Source: Cadophora sp. MPI-SDFR-AT-0126 | Taxonomy: Eukaryota > Ascomycota > Leotiomycetes > Helotiales > Ploettnerulaceae | DNA: 64,000 nucleotides | Reading direction: 5' to 3' | Assembly: GCA_020747065.1 (NCBI GenBank) | Contig: JAGMVK010000028.1 | Location: 372,001-436,000 of the forward strand | Shown: positions 24,047-36,267 of the stretch, piece by piece | Position numbering within the stretch: the stretch's first letter is position 1 | Layout: each line of letters opens with the position of its first letter | Made by a program: the position numbers and the translations under genes | Notes under the pieces: generated by a model | Database searches by the model: none | What the model was told of the DNA's origin: nothing | What the model saw: only the letters and a program-made list of their open reading frames with translations

Positions 24047-25848
24047 ATGCCTCTCAACGGTGTCCATGATCCGCCTGACTTGGAAAATGGCAGTGTTAGA
24101 AACAAGCGAGTGAAGACTAGGATAGAAGGAAAGAAGAAGCGACTGATTCTCAATGCATTTGTGGAGATGTGTAAGTCACGCACTTTGAACCCAAAGCGCA
24201 ATTATTTCTGACAAGGCGCAGGCAGTGGACATCAGTCCCCAGGCCTCTGGCGCCATCCAGACGATCAATCTCATCGTTTTAACGACCTGGATTATTGGAC
24301 TGACCTAGCACAAACGTTGGAGAAAGCAAAGTTCCACGGCATGTTCATTGCTGATGTCCTAGGTTTGTTCCACCCATTGCTCCCTTGCTTGTAGCCTGCA
24401 CTCATAAGAACGTTGTATAGGAGGCTATGATGTTTACAAAGGTCCTCAAAATCTGGATTCGGCGATAACGTCCGCTGCACAATGGCCGGTGAACGAACCA
24501 CTTTCTGTTGTTCCAGCGATGGCTGCTGCGACGAAAAGTCTGGGATTTGGTGTCACGGTTGCGACGACTTATGAGCAGCCTTACCATTTGGCGAGAAGAC
24601 TCTCGACTATCGATCACTTGACCAAGGGGAGATTGGGATGGAATGTAAGACTCGATTGAACATAAATCTGGTGTTTGAGACTTATAGGTACAGATCGTGA
24701 CCGGGTATCTTGACTCAGCAGCTCGGAATTTGGGTCATACTGCACAGCCCGACGTAAGTAATAGAAAATCCAAATGCCCTCTCGAACATCAAAAATGTTG
24801 ACCCTTGGCTCTAGCATGACGAGCGTTACAAAATCGCAGACGAATATCTCGAAGTCATGTACAAGCTCTTTGAATCATCGTGGCGCGATGATGCAGTCAT
24901 CCGAGATATCAAGAAAGGGTGGTACACAGACCCAAGTCGCGTCCGTAAAATCAACCACGTGGGAAAATACTACAACGTTCCCGGTCCTCACATCTGCCAG
25001 CCCAGCCCACAACGTACGCCCGTTCTCATGCAAGCTGGTACCTCTTCCTCGGGAAAACGGTTTGCAGCCAAGAATGCCGAAGCGATTTTCGTCGCCGGTC
25101 ATAGCCCGTCTGTTGTGGCGAAGAGTATAAAGGATATTCGAGAGCAAGCGAAGGAGTTTGGACGGGATGAGCACAGCATAAAATTCTTGGCTATGATGTG
25201 TCCTGTGCTAGGAAAAACCCAAGAGGAGGCTACGGCGAAGTATGAAGAGTACCTGACCTATGGTAGTGAAGATGGAGCATTTGCTCTCTTCGGTGGCTGG
25301 ACGGGGATTGATCTTGCCAAGTATGGTGATGATGAAGAGTTGAGACATGTGGAGAGTAATGCGATTCGGTGAGTTGCGAACTGAAGAATCTTATGAGGGC
25401 TCAGACTGAAAGTATTTGCCAAGGTCTGCTGTTGAGGGGTGGTCGAAAGCTAGTCCTGGAGTTGCGAAGTGGACGAAGCACACCGTGGCGAGACATTTGA
25501 TGGTTGGTGGCTTAGGAGCAACCGTTGTTGGAACCCCCGAACAGGTCGCGGACGAGTTTGAGAGATGGGTTGACGAAGGTGATGTGGATGGTTTCAATAT
25601 AGTAAGTCCTTCCAAAACCAGATTAGATATTCTGTTGATCCTTCGGATAGGCATACGCCATCGCCCCAGGCTCATTCAATGATGTGATTGAACTTCTGTT
25701 GCCCGAATTGAGGAAGAGGGACTTATTCTGGGATGATTACGAAGTTCCGGGTGGCACTTATCGGGAGAACCTCTATGCGATCCATGGCCAAAGTGGACTC
25801 CCTGTCAATCATCCAGCACATGGGTATCGATGGAAAGCAGAAACATAA
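24047..25848 (+). CDS. FMN-dependent monooxygenase, nitrilotriacetate monooxygenase component A-like
   Basis: Seven exons (24047-24170, 24222-24362, 24421-24644, 24694-24753, 24815-25368, 25424-25601, 25651-25848), all in phase, encode 492 residues. The sequence is a bacterial-luciferase-type TIM barrel of the NtaA/SnaA/DszA group. Characteristic segments are LILNAFVEM.SGHQSPGLWRH, AKFHGMFIADVLGGYDVY, EPLSVVPAMAAAT, RLSTIDHLTKGRLGWNIVTG, DEYLEVMYKLFESSW, TPVLMQAGTSSSG and ATVVGTPEQVADEFERWV. These enzymes use FMNH2 from a partner reductase to oxidise chelators, sulfonated compounds or other small molecules. No partner reductase is visible nearby. Divergent pairing with a urea-type permease suggests uptake and oxidative breakdown of a nitrogenous compound, but that is inference. 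There is no targeting signal; a cytosolic location is likely. Confidence 0.92.
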
Positions 25849-25914
25849 GTGTATAGAAATAGTTTCGTAACTGTAGAGATAGTCTGGACTGATGCAGCAA
25901 GTCACTTTCTGGTT

Positions 25915-28694
25915 TTATAAGCCTGACCTCCAATCGATATAGTTATCATCTTCGTCTCCGTCACAGTCAGGCTCTGGTGGTGGGAATGAGCTGCTGCTGA
26001 GGGTGTGATTCCAAGACGTGTTCGATGTCGCAGCTGCACAGCTGCAGGGACCTGGACAATTGCAGTATTCGTCACTGCCGTGGAGCTGAAGATACATATT
26101 ATCAGCGAATGATGAAAGAGAAGTAATTGCTGGTTGAGACTCTCCCAAGTGTATCATTGGAGAGTCAAGACCCAGAAGTCCAGGTGCAAGGTCTGGATTT
26201 TGCAGGAGAGGTGGTTGCTGGAACGCTGCGCTGAGGAAGTTGGAAGGTGGGCGATCCGAACCCTGCCCGTTGATTTCTGCGTCATCAAGGTTCCCAGCTT
26301 GTTTAGCAATGCTTCGTTCCTGGCTGTTTCTGCTATTATATGATCTGAATAATCGTTCTTGGCAGTCCTGAATGGTATTAACGAGATTCGCGATAAGGGA
26401 GTCTTCAACTGGCTGCATCTCTCGGACAAGAACCTCCATGACACTTGAGCGAACTAGAGGAGGAAGTTCTCTTCGAACATATACTTCATAGTCCGCTAAG
26501 TCTCTTGAATCTGGAGATGGCGGGCTTTCGTCTTGCGGAGGTTCAAAGTCTGAGAGATTCGAAAATCAGCCGATCGGACATAGTATGGATTGTGCTTCGA
26601 GCAGTGAGGGCTACTCACAAGGTGATGGGACTTCTTCGCCTGGGAACAGTAGCCTATACATATCCCTCCAACGATCCTCCTCTGTCTGGCCACCGTGGGT
26701 CTTCTTTCTGCTCCTCAATCTCCGTTCCATCTGAGGACTGATACCTTCCGGGGGGTTTCCAGGCACTGCCTGGCAAATGAGAGCTGCATCAACTGTAAGG
26801 TGGGAGTCCAATTGTTCTGAATTCTTGAAAGTCTGCCAGCAGCGCTTGCAATAAGTGGTTACGAGGTGCGATCTATAGAGATGTTCCCTTTCCTGTGTCA
26901 GCCATATTCCTTGGAGTAACCTCTCGGATGAAGAAAACTTACTTCAACCGTGAGATACTTGGATAAGTGGACTGCGCACAAGAACGATGGCTATAGATAT
27001 TAAATTTGGAGGCATTGTGTTTCCTGAACAAACAGGCAAATCTTGACGCGTCTGCAAATGTAGCTTTATCGCTTGGCCTAGGTTTTTGCCGTTTGGACCT
27101 GCGATTCTCGTCATCATTCTCGTCTTGGTCATCAGTACCATCATTTCTGGCTCTCTTCTTTCCAGAAGAATCAAGGGTATCCTTGCGAGAATCTCCGTTG
27201 AACGCTGTAGCCGAATGATTCTGCTGATCCGAATCTGCTGTGTGCTGCTGCGCACCTACCGGCCACTGTTGGTTAAAGATGATCCAGAATTGTTCCATGA
27301 CTCTATTAGCCACAGCTTGCCGTGCTGGATCCATTAATGGTCTTGCTAATCGCTCATCTGAAATGTGGCTGCCATTAAGTCGATCACAAAGTTCGTCGGT
27401 TTCGCTACTTCCACTGCCTGCTAAGTTAGAGTCGCTGCGGGAGTCGCTGCCACCACTGTCAGACAAATTGAGCGGCCAGTGATCACTATCTACCGCCCTC
27501 GAAGGATGGTGGTCATCATTTCTTATGCTGGGTATATTTTCGTCAAATGCAAGAGAAGAAATTGGAGGAATGGAAGTAATCTGTCTTCGTGAGATCATTT
27601 CTGCAATGGCCATGTCTGCTTTCCTGGATTTGAATGTCGTCCCTTCAGCATTATGGGTCCAAAGTTCTTGATCAGTCGCCGGGCTATGATGCGCACTGGA
27701 TGATTTGGCCTTAACCGATGGCAGTGAGTTTTCTGCAACTGTTGACCGATTCTCAGCTGGATGTCTCGCCATATCTTGCTCAGTTTCTTCTTGGAGGGAA
27801 TTGGAGCTCCGGGAAATTGTAAAGCTGTTGAAGATCTTGCTGGATGCAGCCTTGCTTCCCCCTTCGACCCTGCCACGTCTTCTTGTCCTCGGCTCATACT
27901 GTTGAAGTCAGCTTGAGGTAGTAATATGTAAACGAGTTTGTTGACCTTTGAATGTCTTTCAATAGTTCGCCTGTAGTCATCAGATGTTGCATCAGATAAC
28001 GGAGGGCCAGCTGGATCATATCCTCCCTTGTCATGATTTACGACAGTGACGTTTCCCGTCGTCGTAGAAATAATCATATGTCGCTCTGACAGAAGTCCAT
28101 ATCAGTCACGTTTGAAACCGCTTGAAAGTATCGAAGTCTGCTCAAATATTCAATAACTTACCATTATCTGGAATTCTGCGCTTTTCAATGATCTTCGACG
28201 TATGCGCTCTTGATCCATTACCGCGGGACTCAGTGAGGGATTCGATGGAGGATGAGCCTCTTCCGTCAAGCGCCATTGTCGCACCTGTCATTGGTTCGGA
28301 GTTCCTGAGAATCGAGTCTGGTCCTTCAATCGCCCTTGACTCTTCCACTGTGACTTCAGAATTCCACAAATTCGTCTCTCTTTCTTCAATCACCTTTGAG
28401 CCTACCATTGTGACTTCAGAATTCCACAAATTCGAGTCTCTTCCCTCATTTGTTTTTGATTCTGTGTTTGTAACATCAGAGTTCCACAAGATTAAGTTTT
28501 TTTCCGTCATATGCCTTTGACTCGGTCATCGCTACTTTAGAAGTCGGTTCATTGAAAGGCGAGCTTCGTCTTGAATCGGATGATTGGAAATTAGTCGCCT
28601 TGTCGCCAATAACCTCATCCAATCCTCGTTTGTGAACATCATGGTCAGCGATGTTTGGCTCAAGAGGACGCCAAGGCTTGTTCTGGTGTGACAT
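25915..28694 (-). CDS. Large fungal C2H2-like zinc-finger protein with N-terminal repeats (frameshift near 28500)
   Basis: Five exons on the minus strand: about 28694-28162, 28085-27946, 27898-26943, 26887-26619 and 26549-25915. After removal of one base in the T7 run at 28497-28503, all phases agree and give about 843 residues. The finger region reads RFACLFRKHNASKFNIYSHR then SRLKEHLYRSH, TYCKRCWQTFKNSEQLDSHL and RLLFPGEEVPSPC. This is the arrangement of a widespread fungal family with an atypical C2H2 pair. N-terminal to it is a disordered, charged linker with a nuclear-type signal (RRSKRQKPRP). The start at MSHQNKPWRPLEP (28694) was preferred; an in-frame ATG at 28940 would add 82 residues. 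The C-terminus is Ser- and Asp-rich. Function is unknown; a nuclear role is likely. It is convergent with the NtaA-like gene, only 66 bases away. Confidence 0.72.
28290..28510 (-). repeat. 60-nt coding tandem repeat within the C2H2-like gene
   Basis: About four 60-nt units encode a 20-residue motif containing N-L-W-N-S-E-V-T, two or three variable residues, E-S-K and then E-G-x-D-S. At the DNA level the phrase tgacttcagaattccacaaa(t) recurs at 28352, 28412 and (variant) 28472. A further degenerate unit lies at the right end, across the frameshift. Confidence 0.8.
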
Positions 28695-28940
28695 GTCGCA
28701 GTTCAAGACTCCGATGTGTGCAGCTACAGGTTTATAGCTTAGACTCCTTGATGAATTTGGCAAGGACTTCAGACAAAGCTCACAATCAGACCAAAGCGGA
28801 CTAAAGAGCAGAGTCCCTTCGTAAGACTGGTCAACATGTTGAGGTGAGAGAGAAAGGAATCCTCGCTCCTGTGGTTTGAAAGTTATTCGCAGACTGCGCA
28901 GAACTCCAAGCCACATCCCGTGATGTGTGCGCTGAGTCAT

Positions 28941-29288
28941 CCGTATTCTTCCTCACACTCTGCGCAACTTGCGCAAAACTAACCGTGAGCATTCCAGTCG
29001 GAGCTATGCGTTGCGAAATACCATGTTTTCGAATATTCGCTGGGATGGAGAAAACCGCCTCGATTCACAGATTAATCTGCAGGACGAGAAGGATGTATTA
29101 TATGAGGACGATCTTCCGTTCCAGGAGACAGCGAGTCACAGGCAACACCAAGGTGATTGGAACGTCTCATCAATCACAGAAACTACAAAAACGACAACAA
29201 GAATCAAACAACTGTGTCGCTTCTGAGGTAAAAGTAAATAATTATCTCGATCGGGTAACCCCACTAACGCTTCTTTAGCGACCTCACC
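28941..29288. other. Divergent spacer
   Basis: Promoter region between the C2H2-like gene and the small plus-strand gene. An 85-codon open frame (28969-29226) has no recognisable content. Confidence 0.3.
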
Positions 29289-29625
29289 ATGTCTCCACCA
29301 CAACAAGATCAAGCGAACCACAGCCATGCTGCAGGTATTGCTGCAAAAGACACAAAGTATGAGTAGCCCATCCCGCCTCAACATATACACGCAATGGTTA
29401 ATAAGAATAATGTTCAGAGCTGCCAAAAAATGTGCTGAGGCCTTGTCACTCAATGCATACCTCCATGCCAAGCCTTCTGCCACTGAGCGCTTGATGTTCG
29501 GTCTTGAAGATGCAGATAGTGAGAAAGGGGCCAAGAGAGATAATTCGGATGAGCTGGAAAAGAAGATAGAGGGCGAGACGATCGGAGTAGATGATGTGAA
29601 AGGAGATGATAGAAATGCGAAATAG
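29289..29625 (+). CDS. Small hypothetical protein
   Basis: Two exons, 29289-29356 and 29418-29625, join in phase (donor GTATGA, acceptor TTCAG) to encode 91 residues. The protein begins MSPPQQDQANHSHAAG, contains an Ala-rich segment (AAKKCAEALSLNAYLHA), and ends in a highly charged tail (KKIEGETIGVDDVKGDD). There is no signal peptide or membrane helix. I do not recognise it. The intron fits fungal norms and both exons share one composition, so it may be real. It is divergent from the large C2H2-like gene. Confidence 0.45.
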
Positions 29626-32600
29626 TTTGTTCATTTGTTGACTTCGGAAGTGCAAGTTAGCGAGACGTGTTGTAGTTCAGAGGTAATATCGAAAAGGATG
29701 TTGAAATCGACAGAAGTTCAAAAAAAATATAGCGAAGCACAGCCGCCTGCGCCTAGCCGGACCAGGTTGCAGGTTTCAGCTGCTTGTGCATGAAATGAGA
29801 TCCCTTGACCATCTAGCTCCACCAGCATACTTTGGAAGCAAGATCTCTGCGAAGCAATATGGAGAGAGATTGATAAAAATACCCAATAAGAACATTTCCC
29901 ATTGTTAATCTCATATACCCACAGTTCGAAGGCGTTGCGCCGCTGACAGCTCTGTACCATTCACACCAATACCCTAAGTACGTCAGTTCAATTCTGGTGT
30001 CTTAAGGTCTTGGCAAAGACAGCAGCCTTTAGTTCTGATATAGACTAAGTTCTTCTATAGCATAGTAGAGATTCTGGCTCCGTTATCCAGTTAATCATAT
30101 ACGACTTTAGTTATATCTATAATTAGTTTCTCAAGTAGTACAGAGATTCTGGCTCCCACCTTCAACAATAAGCAGGATTTGGAATCGTTAATGGTAAGCT
30201 TTTAGAATCAGATGATATTAAGGCGCTTGTCGCTTACAAATAACCAGCGCCTTACTTCGGGCACCCATTGGAGTAGCGTTGAGCCTGGTTTCGTCTAGTT
30301 CAATGTAGCTACATTCGGCTGCTGGCATATTCTCTCAACTTGAAAATGCCCTGTATATGTCCCCCTAGCACAGAATTACTCTCAACTAAGGTTAGGAGCT
30401 ACGGCTATGCACAGTAAGTGCAATTCAAGGTATCGAAAAGAATATCGTACAACGTAAGAAGCAGCGCTTTGCGAGAAAGAGCCTCATCCACCCTCGTGCG
30501 TCTCCTTTCAGACAAGATGTCGACCGCGAGCCAGAGTTCTGACTTTCTGACTTGGTTCGTATGTACAAGCGGTGGGAGGCCTAGGAATGAACGCTTCGAG
30601 GGCAACCTTCATCCGTTGGCCGCATCTCAGCATCCCACAAACCCAGTTCGGCGCCCGATAGCACAGCGTCTCTCTCCAGCTCCATCCGGCCCCAGCCTTA
30701 CCGTAAACCTCCGTTACGAAATCCTGCCGACTTCTCGACGGGCCGCCTGGTCGAGATGCGACTCAGGTGGCGCATCCTTAGGTAAGACAAGGTCTATCTT
30801 AACATTAGCAAGCCACGAGGGGTCTACGAGTTCGCTGTTAATAAAATAAGAGAATCACCTTTCCCAGAACTCCGATGTGCCATCTACACAAAACGCAAGG
30901 CTTGGAAAATTCTGATTAAAGAATTATAGGCTATCCGAATTCTAGGGAATGCCCCACATAGTACCCGGATTCTTCACAGGAATACTAAGGTCGGACAGGA
31001 GATTCTGTACAAGCTCTAACAAGGCGAGTAATCCAGCCTTATCACAAGGATTCTGTAGCAGTGCGTCTGGTCACTATCAAAGATATGTATAGCTGCGATA
31101 GAGCCAAAACTTTCCCCGCTGATGATAAAATAGTTGAAAGAGCGGGCCTCTCGAAGAATGGTGGCATCAAGACTTGCACGTGCTTCTTCGATCGTGTTGC
31201 AGGTATATCGTCCAATTAGGTCGAGGCTAGATGCTGTCTCAAAAATAGGTGGAGCTGTTACTACTGACTCCCTTTGTGAATCGGACTGAGCTTCGAGTTA
31301 CTGTACGTGAGAGCCTTTCCGAAATTGTAACTTTACACTCAACGACGAGATCACTATATTGACAAGCCGAAGAGACTATAAATGAATGACAGTGTTTTAT
31401 GCCTTCCCAGTAGGCCCCTCCTGGATCTGTTTTGATCAATCAAATCTGCATTCGGGCAGGTTACAGGTGAGAGTTTCGCAGCCAGGCCAATGTGTTGCTA
31501 AGGGTGAAATCTGAACTATGCCGCAGCTCCCAATGATCTAGGTTGCCTGGAACTTCAGCCGCTGCTAAGCAAACTTCAGCAATGGAAGCCAGTCTGCCAC
31601 GGCCGGCACATGTCGTAATCGTTGCCGACGGCCGTAGTTCTGCGAGTTCTGCACACATGTCGAGTTCAGTACAGGCATCAATGGCACCATTGTTCCACCT
31701 GCAGACTCTCTCGCGAATCCAAACCACGTATCGCGCTGCTGATTTCTAGTCTGGCCATGCCAGTGACTAGGGAGAGTGAAAATGAGGGTTCATCTCATGC
31801 TTTTCGATGAGATCAAACCAACCGATCTGGGCAACTCCGCCAGATTTAGTCGCGCCACAGGTTTGGTAGAGAGATTAACTGGCTGCGTCAATATCCATTC
31901 CGAAGATCAACCTCATGAAAAGAAAAGATTGGCTTTCTGAAGCGCTGAGTGCTTGCTCACGAGCACAGAACGATCTTCAGGGCTGGCTGAAAACAAACTC
32001 TGACCAGGACTTTTTGCAAGGGACCTGACAAGGGACTTAACAAGTAGAAATCGCAGAAGTTTTGTGCTGCTATGGGGACCAGCCTCATTGAACCTTCTAC
32101 GGGTACGCCGAACTCGATACATAGACCAGATTTTGCTCAATGCAGCACCAGAGAGAATGCTTCCAACCACTCAGAGCTTGAAGTTGGGTGTGTGCTTCGT
32201 ATAACGTAGAGTTTATTTAAGGAGAGAAACTATGGCACCATCTTGTACCGCTTGATTGCAACCCACACGAAATCCTCCGACACTTGAAGCCTATGAATTC
32301 GAATGTGGGCCATGCTTCTTTCAGCGACCTCACACAGTTATTGGAAAGCCTTACGCCACAAGGCGCTGAGGCGTAATACCCCGCATTTTCAACTCGTCCG
32401 ATTATTAGATTATTGGACGAAGTCCCATTCCAGCTGAAACATGTTCGGCATCTTCCACTGCAGCAAGTTCAGCTCTTAAGTGCCTTATTCCGCCTGCACT
32501 TTCAATCCTGAGTTCTCAAAAATGGTATGTTAGGCAATAAATCGAATTGAATTGAATTGGAACTTTCTCACCACATACACTTGCCCTTACTTTATCCCGG

Positions 32601-32641
32601 ACCCTCTCGCCAACACTTGCTTCACCGTGCCTATAATAATC
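29626..32641. other. Gene-poor stretch with decayed minus-strand coding remnants
   Basis: No intact gene is visible. On the minus strand several open segments of gene-like composition follow each other with stops between them. They lie at about 32170-31913 (contains KLLRFLLVKSLVRSLAKS), 31900-31765 (GGVAQIGWFDLIEKHEMN), 31727-31461 (LASIAEVCLAAAEVPGNL), 31240-31020 (EARASLDATILREARSF) and 30850-30420. They look like a broken multi-exon gene or genes. I cannot name the family. Confidence 0.35.
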
Positions 32642-34909
32642 ATGCCGCTTGACCTCCAGCTCGATGGTGCGACTCTGCGTAACCTTGTCCGAGGGTATGC
32701 TCAGGAGAAACTTAGCACGACATGCGTACCTCCGCTTCTTGGAACATATCTTGATCATGTCACGATCAGTGATGTGACCATGATAGTGAGCCCCAATCAG
32801 ACTGAATTTCATTTACTCGCCAATATTTTCCAAACTACAGATGCCGAATTGCAGGCCAACGTAAACCAAGCACCTCCCGGAGCTTTGACTGGGGCTGATC
32901 GGACAACGATCACTATCCTCCTCACTGTCAATCAGACCACTCTCGAACTCAATCTTCAGAGTACCGTGCCGGGGCTTGAGGATTTGAATCCGATCGGCAC
33001 CTTCGATTTGAGCCCAATTTTTGGGCCAACGGGCCTTGGGTTGCCTGCCCCGACTTCGGCAACATTCGAGTCGGTGCAAGATACTCTGATAGTGAGATTC
33101 GACCCCGACGGGGAAGCTGTTAATCATCTCCAACCTGGCCAAATATGGGGCTTCTTCATAAGTTCGACATCCATCGCAATCATTGCCAACACTCTCCTCG
33201 AGACTTACCATATCAAGGAGCAGCTCCCTGGTTCCGTCACTATCGGCACGGGCTGGGCTCCTAGAGGACCCGTTCCCCATGTTAACATCAGTATCAACGG
33301 AATTCACCAAGATTTAGGGATTGGGGGATCAGTGGATGTGGGCCTCTCTGTTGGATTAGACTTGCAGCTGGACCCGCAGAGAGCGGCGGTCGGCGATGGC
33401 TTGTTGCAGCAGATAGTGACATGGTACGAACCGTCTCTAGACACTCACGGTGTTGCTGAATGGGGAGAAGACATAGTCCGAGGTAAAGTGGATGAAATAC
33501 TCGAGTCCGCTTTGGATCCAAAGAAGCTTGGCGCAATACCAATTGGACCTCGTTCGTTCATGCGCGAACAGCATCTCCCGAAGCTGGCTTTTGGATCAAC
33601 GAAGTTTTCGTACAGGTTTATCACAGCGTATCAGGACGGTATGGTGATTGGTGGAAACGTATATAGCACTCCAAAAGTTCAGACCTTTCCACTCGGTTTG
33701 GACGTGAGACCATTTCCGAAAGATTTCACGAAAACGATCTCCTGCCGTGCTCATGGGAGCGGTCCCCACCTCGGAATACATGTCAGCGCCAGTGCATATA
33801 TTTCAAATGCGGGCAAGTTGTGTTCCTGGGATGTCCTCTCACCAAACGGAGTAGAACCATATATCACTGTGTCCCCAGATCCAGGGCAGGTGACAGACTC
33901 CGTCTCCATCAGTTCCACACTTTCCATGGAAGCATCTCAGCAGCTCTCAGGCCTCGAGAACGTCAGAATTCGCATCCGCACAGCAAACGGTGTCCGACTC
34001 GTCAACCTTGGCACTCCACCCGCTAAGTTGGATGAAAACGGCCAGCCAACCAAAGTCAACATCGAAAAAGTGGACGACTGTGTTCACTCCGTAGAGATTG
34101 ACCCCTGGAAACTCCGCTTCGGCATATTCAATCCACACTGGCTTCCTTATCCTCCGCCAATAATCGAGAATCTGGGTAGAGTCGCCGCATTCCAGAGCTC
34201 TCTTGTAACCGTCAATGTCATTGAACCCGGAGAAGTGGTTACTTTCAATCAGCCAATTACCGGGCTAGGTCCAGCTGTGTTCTTACCCAACAACACCACC
34301 AGCCGAGTCTTTGTCCCAACTGTTCTCGCCGTCAGGTCGTTTGACGAGGGAGCGAATCTTCAGAAGATTGGCCACAGTGGATTTGGAGAGGTTACTCTTG
34401 ATACCAAGCACTTCTCGTGCGTGGCCACTCTAACCAAGCCGGGAGCGATAAGCAATAGGATCAGTTCCAGGAGCAACGCCGACCGTGTTACTGTTATTCA
34501 TCAGTTTGCTGATCGGCTTGAGGCCACGCAAGTTGATCCTCAAGGGCTGATTTTCGAAGCTAGTGTAGAAGAATCTGATAGAGCTGAGGCTGGTGCCCAC
34601 CTGGAAGTGGAGACAGCATTGACTAAAAGTTGGAAGCTTTCGGGTCGTAAGATATTGGCTTTACATCCTATCCCAGGCTTCGAAGGCGCTTCAACAGTGG
34701 TGGTGGAGCTTGAAGATGGTTCTATCTGCTCGCTCTTCCGAGATGACAAAGGGGAGGTTTCTGTCTCAGGTGTGCTCCCAAACTGGCCGAAGGGACCGCG
34801 AACAAGTGGCAAATGGGCAATTAGTGAGGGAACAGGTGATCGTGTCTTTGTTTTTACAGTAGCAGATGTGAAGGGGCAGAAAATCTCCGGAGCTGGTGGG
34901 GCTAAATAG
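32642..34909 (+). CDS. Large intronless protein of unknown function
   Basis: A single uninterrupted frame from ATG 32642 (MPLDLQLDGATLRNLVRGYA) to TAG at 34907-34909 encodes 755 residues; the frame is also open 90 bases upstream without an ATG. There is no signal peptide, membrane helix or zinc motif. The N-terminal half alternates hydrophobic and polar residues in beta-strand style, with Gly-rich turns (DLGIGGSVDVGLSVGLDL). The C-terminal half includes SFDEGANLQKIGHSGFGEV and repeated beta-like segments (KILALHPIPGFEGASTVVVE). No family is recognised. Most genes in this window are split by introns, so an intronless gene of this size is atypical. Transfer or retroposition is possible but not shown. 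Confidence 0.7.
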   Translation: MPLDLQLDGATLRNLVRGYAQEKLSTTCVPPLLGTYLDHVTISDVTMIVSPNQTEFHLLANIFQTTDAELQANVNQAPPGALTGADRTTITILLTVNQTTLELNLQSTVPGLEDLNPIGTFDLSPIFGPTGLGLPAPTSATFESVQDTLIVRFDPDGEAVNHLQPGQIWGFFISSTSIAIIANTLLETYHIKEQLPGSVTIGTGWAPRGPVPHVNISINGIHQDLGIGGSVDVGLSVGLDLQLDPQRAAVGDGLLQQIVTWYEPSLDTHGVAEWGEDIVRGKVDEILESALDPKKLGAIPIGPRSFMREQHLPKLAFGSTKFSYRFITAYQDGMVIGGNVYSTPKVQTFPLGLDVRPFPKDFTKTISCRAHGSGPHLGIHVSASAYISNAGKLCSWDVLSPNGVEPYITVSPDPGQVTDSVSISSTLSMEASQQLSGLENVRIRIRTANGVRLVNLGTPPAKLDENGQPTKVNIEKVDDCVHSVEIDPWKLRFGIFNPHWLPYPPPIIENLGRVAAFQSSLVTVNVIEPGEVVTFNQPITGLGPAVFLPNNTTSRVFVPTVLAVRSFDEGANLQKIGHSGFGEVTLDTKHFSCVATLTKPGAISNRISSRSNADRVTVIHQFADRLEATQVDPQGLIFEASVEESDRAEAGAHLEVETALTKSWKLSGRKILALHPIPGFEGASTVVVELEDGSICSLFRDDKGEVSVSGVLPNWPKGPRTSGKWAISEGTGDRVFVFTVADVKGQKISGAGGAK

Positions 34910-36267
34910 GCTGAACAGTTCATACGACACAGTGGAATCGGAATTATGTGCCTTAACTGAAACGATGTCAATTCTTTGATGAAGTTATTGACCTCGATAC
35001 AAGAATATCTCAAGTCTCTCTTTAACTTGCTGAAAGGTCCTCAATCCCATTCTCCCGGTCAAAGACTTGATCCGAACAACAAGGAGCCGTCTCTGTTTAT
35101 CTCGAGCCAGAAATCCAGCGAAGAACAAGATGTGTTGCAATGGCTGGAACTGTGGTGGCTGGCTGAAAAGCAGGTGTAGTGTGACTGCCAGCGAATTACT
35201 CATTACATATGTTTCTGCATATTCCTCGATGCTCTCAGCAAGCTGTTTCGTTCGTTTGAGCCTTGGCTGAAGTTTTGACGCCCTCGTGATTGCTTTTTCA
35301 ACAATCGTTACGATCGACACCTAGATGTCGGAAAACTTTAGAAGAATTGTACACCTCTGAAAGGGAGAAATTGATCTTTAGTTCCGAGAATCGCTTTGCT
35401 GCATTCGCCGCTCTTTATTCCTCGCGCGACACTGTGCCAGAATGTTCTAGTCTGTGAAATCGTAGGCATCACTGGGGGATCTCCCGGACACAAGTCAGGG
35501 CTGAAATGTCCCGCGACCTTTATCAAGCAATATAGAGAGAGATGAATAACGGCACCGAAAAGCTTCAAGACCGCCTGACTCTGATTTCAGCCCAGCTGAG
35601 CTTGACTGTCTCTGAGAGGATTTTCGGCATCCTCTCGTGGCTGGCGGAGTAACGTTGGACGAAGAGATTGAGGTAAGGGGGAACCTGTCCGAATATCTAA
35701 TGACACGGTACGAGCAGTAGTTGACTCAACAACATTCGGTTTCTCGCCAAATTGAGCACTTCTCTACAATCTCACGTTCCCACCCAGGCTCCTCACACCT
35801 TCTATTGCTCATTTCGGCGCTCATGATAGAGTTTCGGCTTCGATTCATTCATAGATCAAGAGTAGTAGATACAAAAAACCCTGTCTCGTTCTTGCTCCTG
35901 GTCGTCTTTTCGGTTCCTACAGCGGTCAGTAGCTACCCCGCTATTTTGACGAAAGCATGTGACTTTATCTGTTTGCCTTACAAAGTTGGATTGGCCAAGA
36001 AGCAATTTTTGATTACTCATCAGACCGTACATCCGCCTCAGGACTAGGGCCGCTGTCCAATCGAAACGAATTCATGCGGATATATCTCGATGCGACTCAT
36101 GACAAATCTCCAATCGGGCACTTCGGGCAGCCGATTCTATGATAATCCCTCGTATATGCTATCTCTCACATCTGAATCTCCGCTGCAGCTCTACTCTTTT
36201 TATATAAACCCGCGCAGTTCAGGTGCTTCTCGTAATATCATCGACCTAGTGGTCTCCATACTCAACA
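34910..36267. other. Intergenic region
   Basis: An open 111-codon frame on the minus strand (35320-34985) has fairly normal amino-acid composition but no recognisable domain and no neighbouring exon that joins it convincingly. A TATA-like tttatataaa (36199-36208) precedes the HD-domain gene by about 60 bases. Confidence 0.35.

Noticed and set aside
31913..32170. Possible Ste3-type pheromone receptor fragment
   Set aside because: A basic loop followed by a short hydrophobic stretch is too little; no other transmembrane helices or signature residues are nearby.
34985..35320. A 111-codon minus-strand gene near the 3' end of the large intronless gene
   Set aside because: Composition is acceptable but no domain, intron partner or promoter feature supports it; it is left as intergenic.
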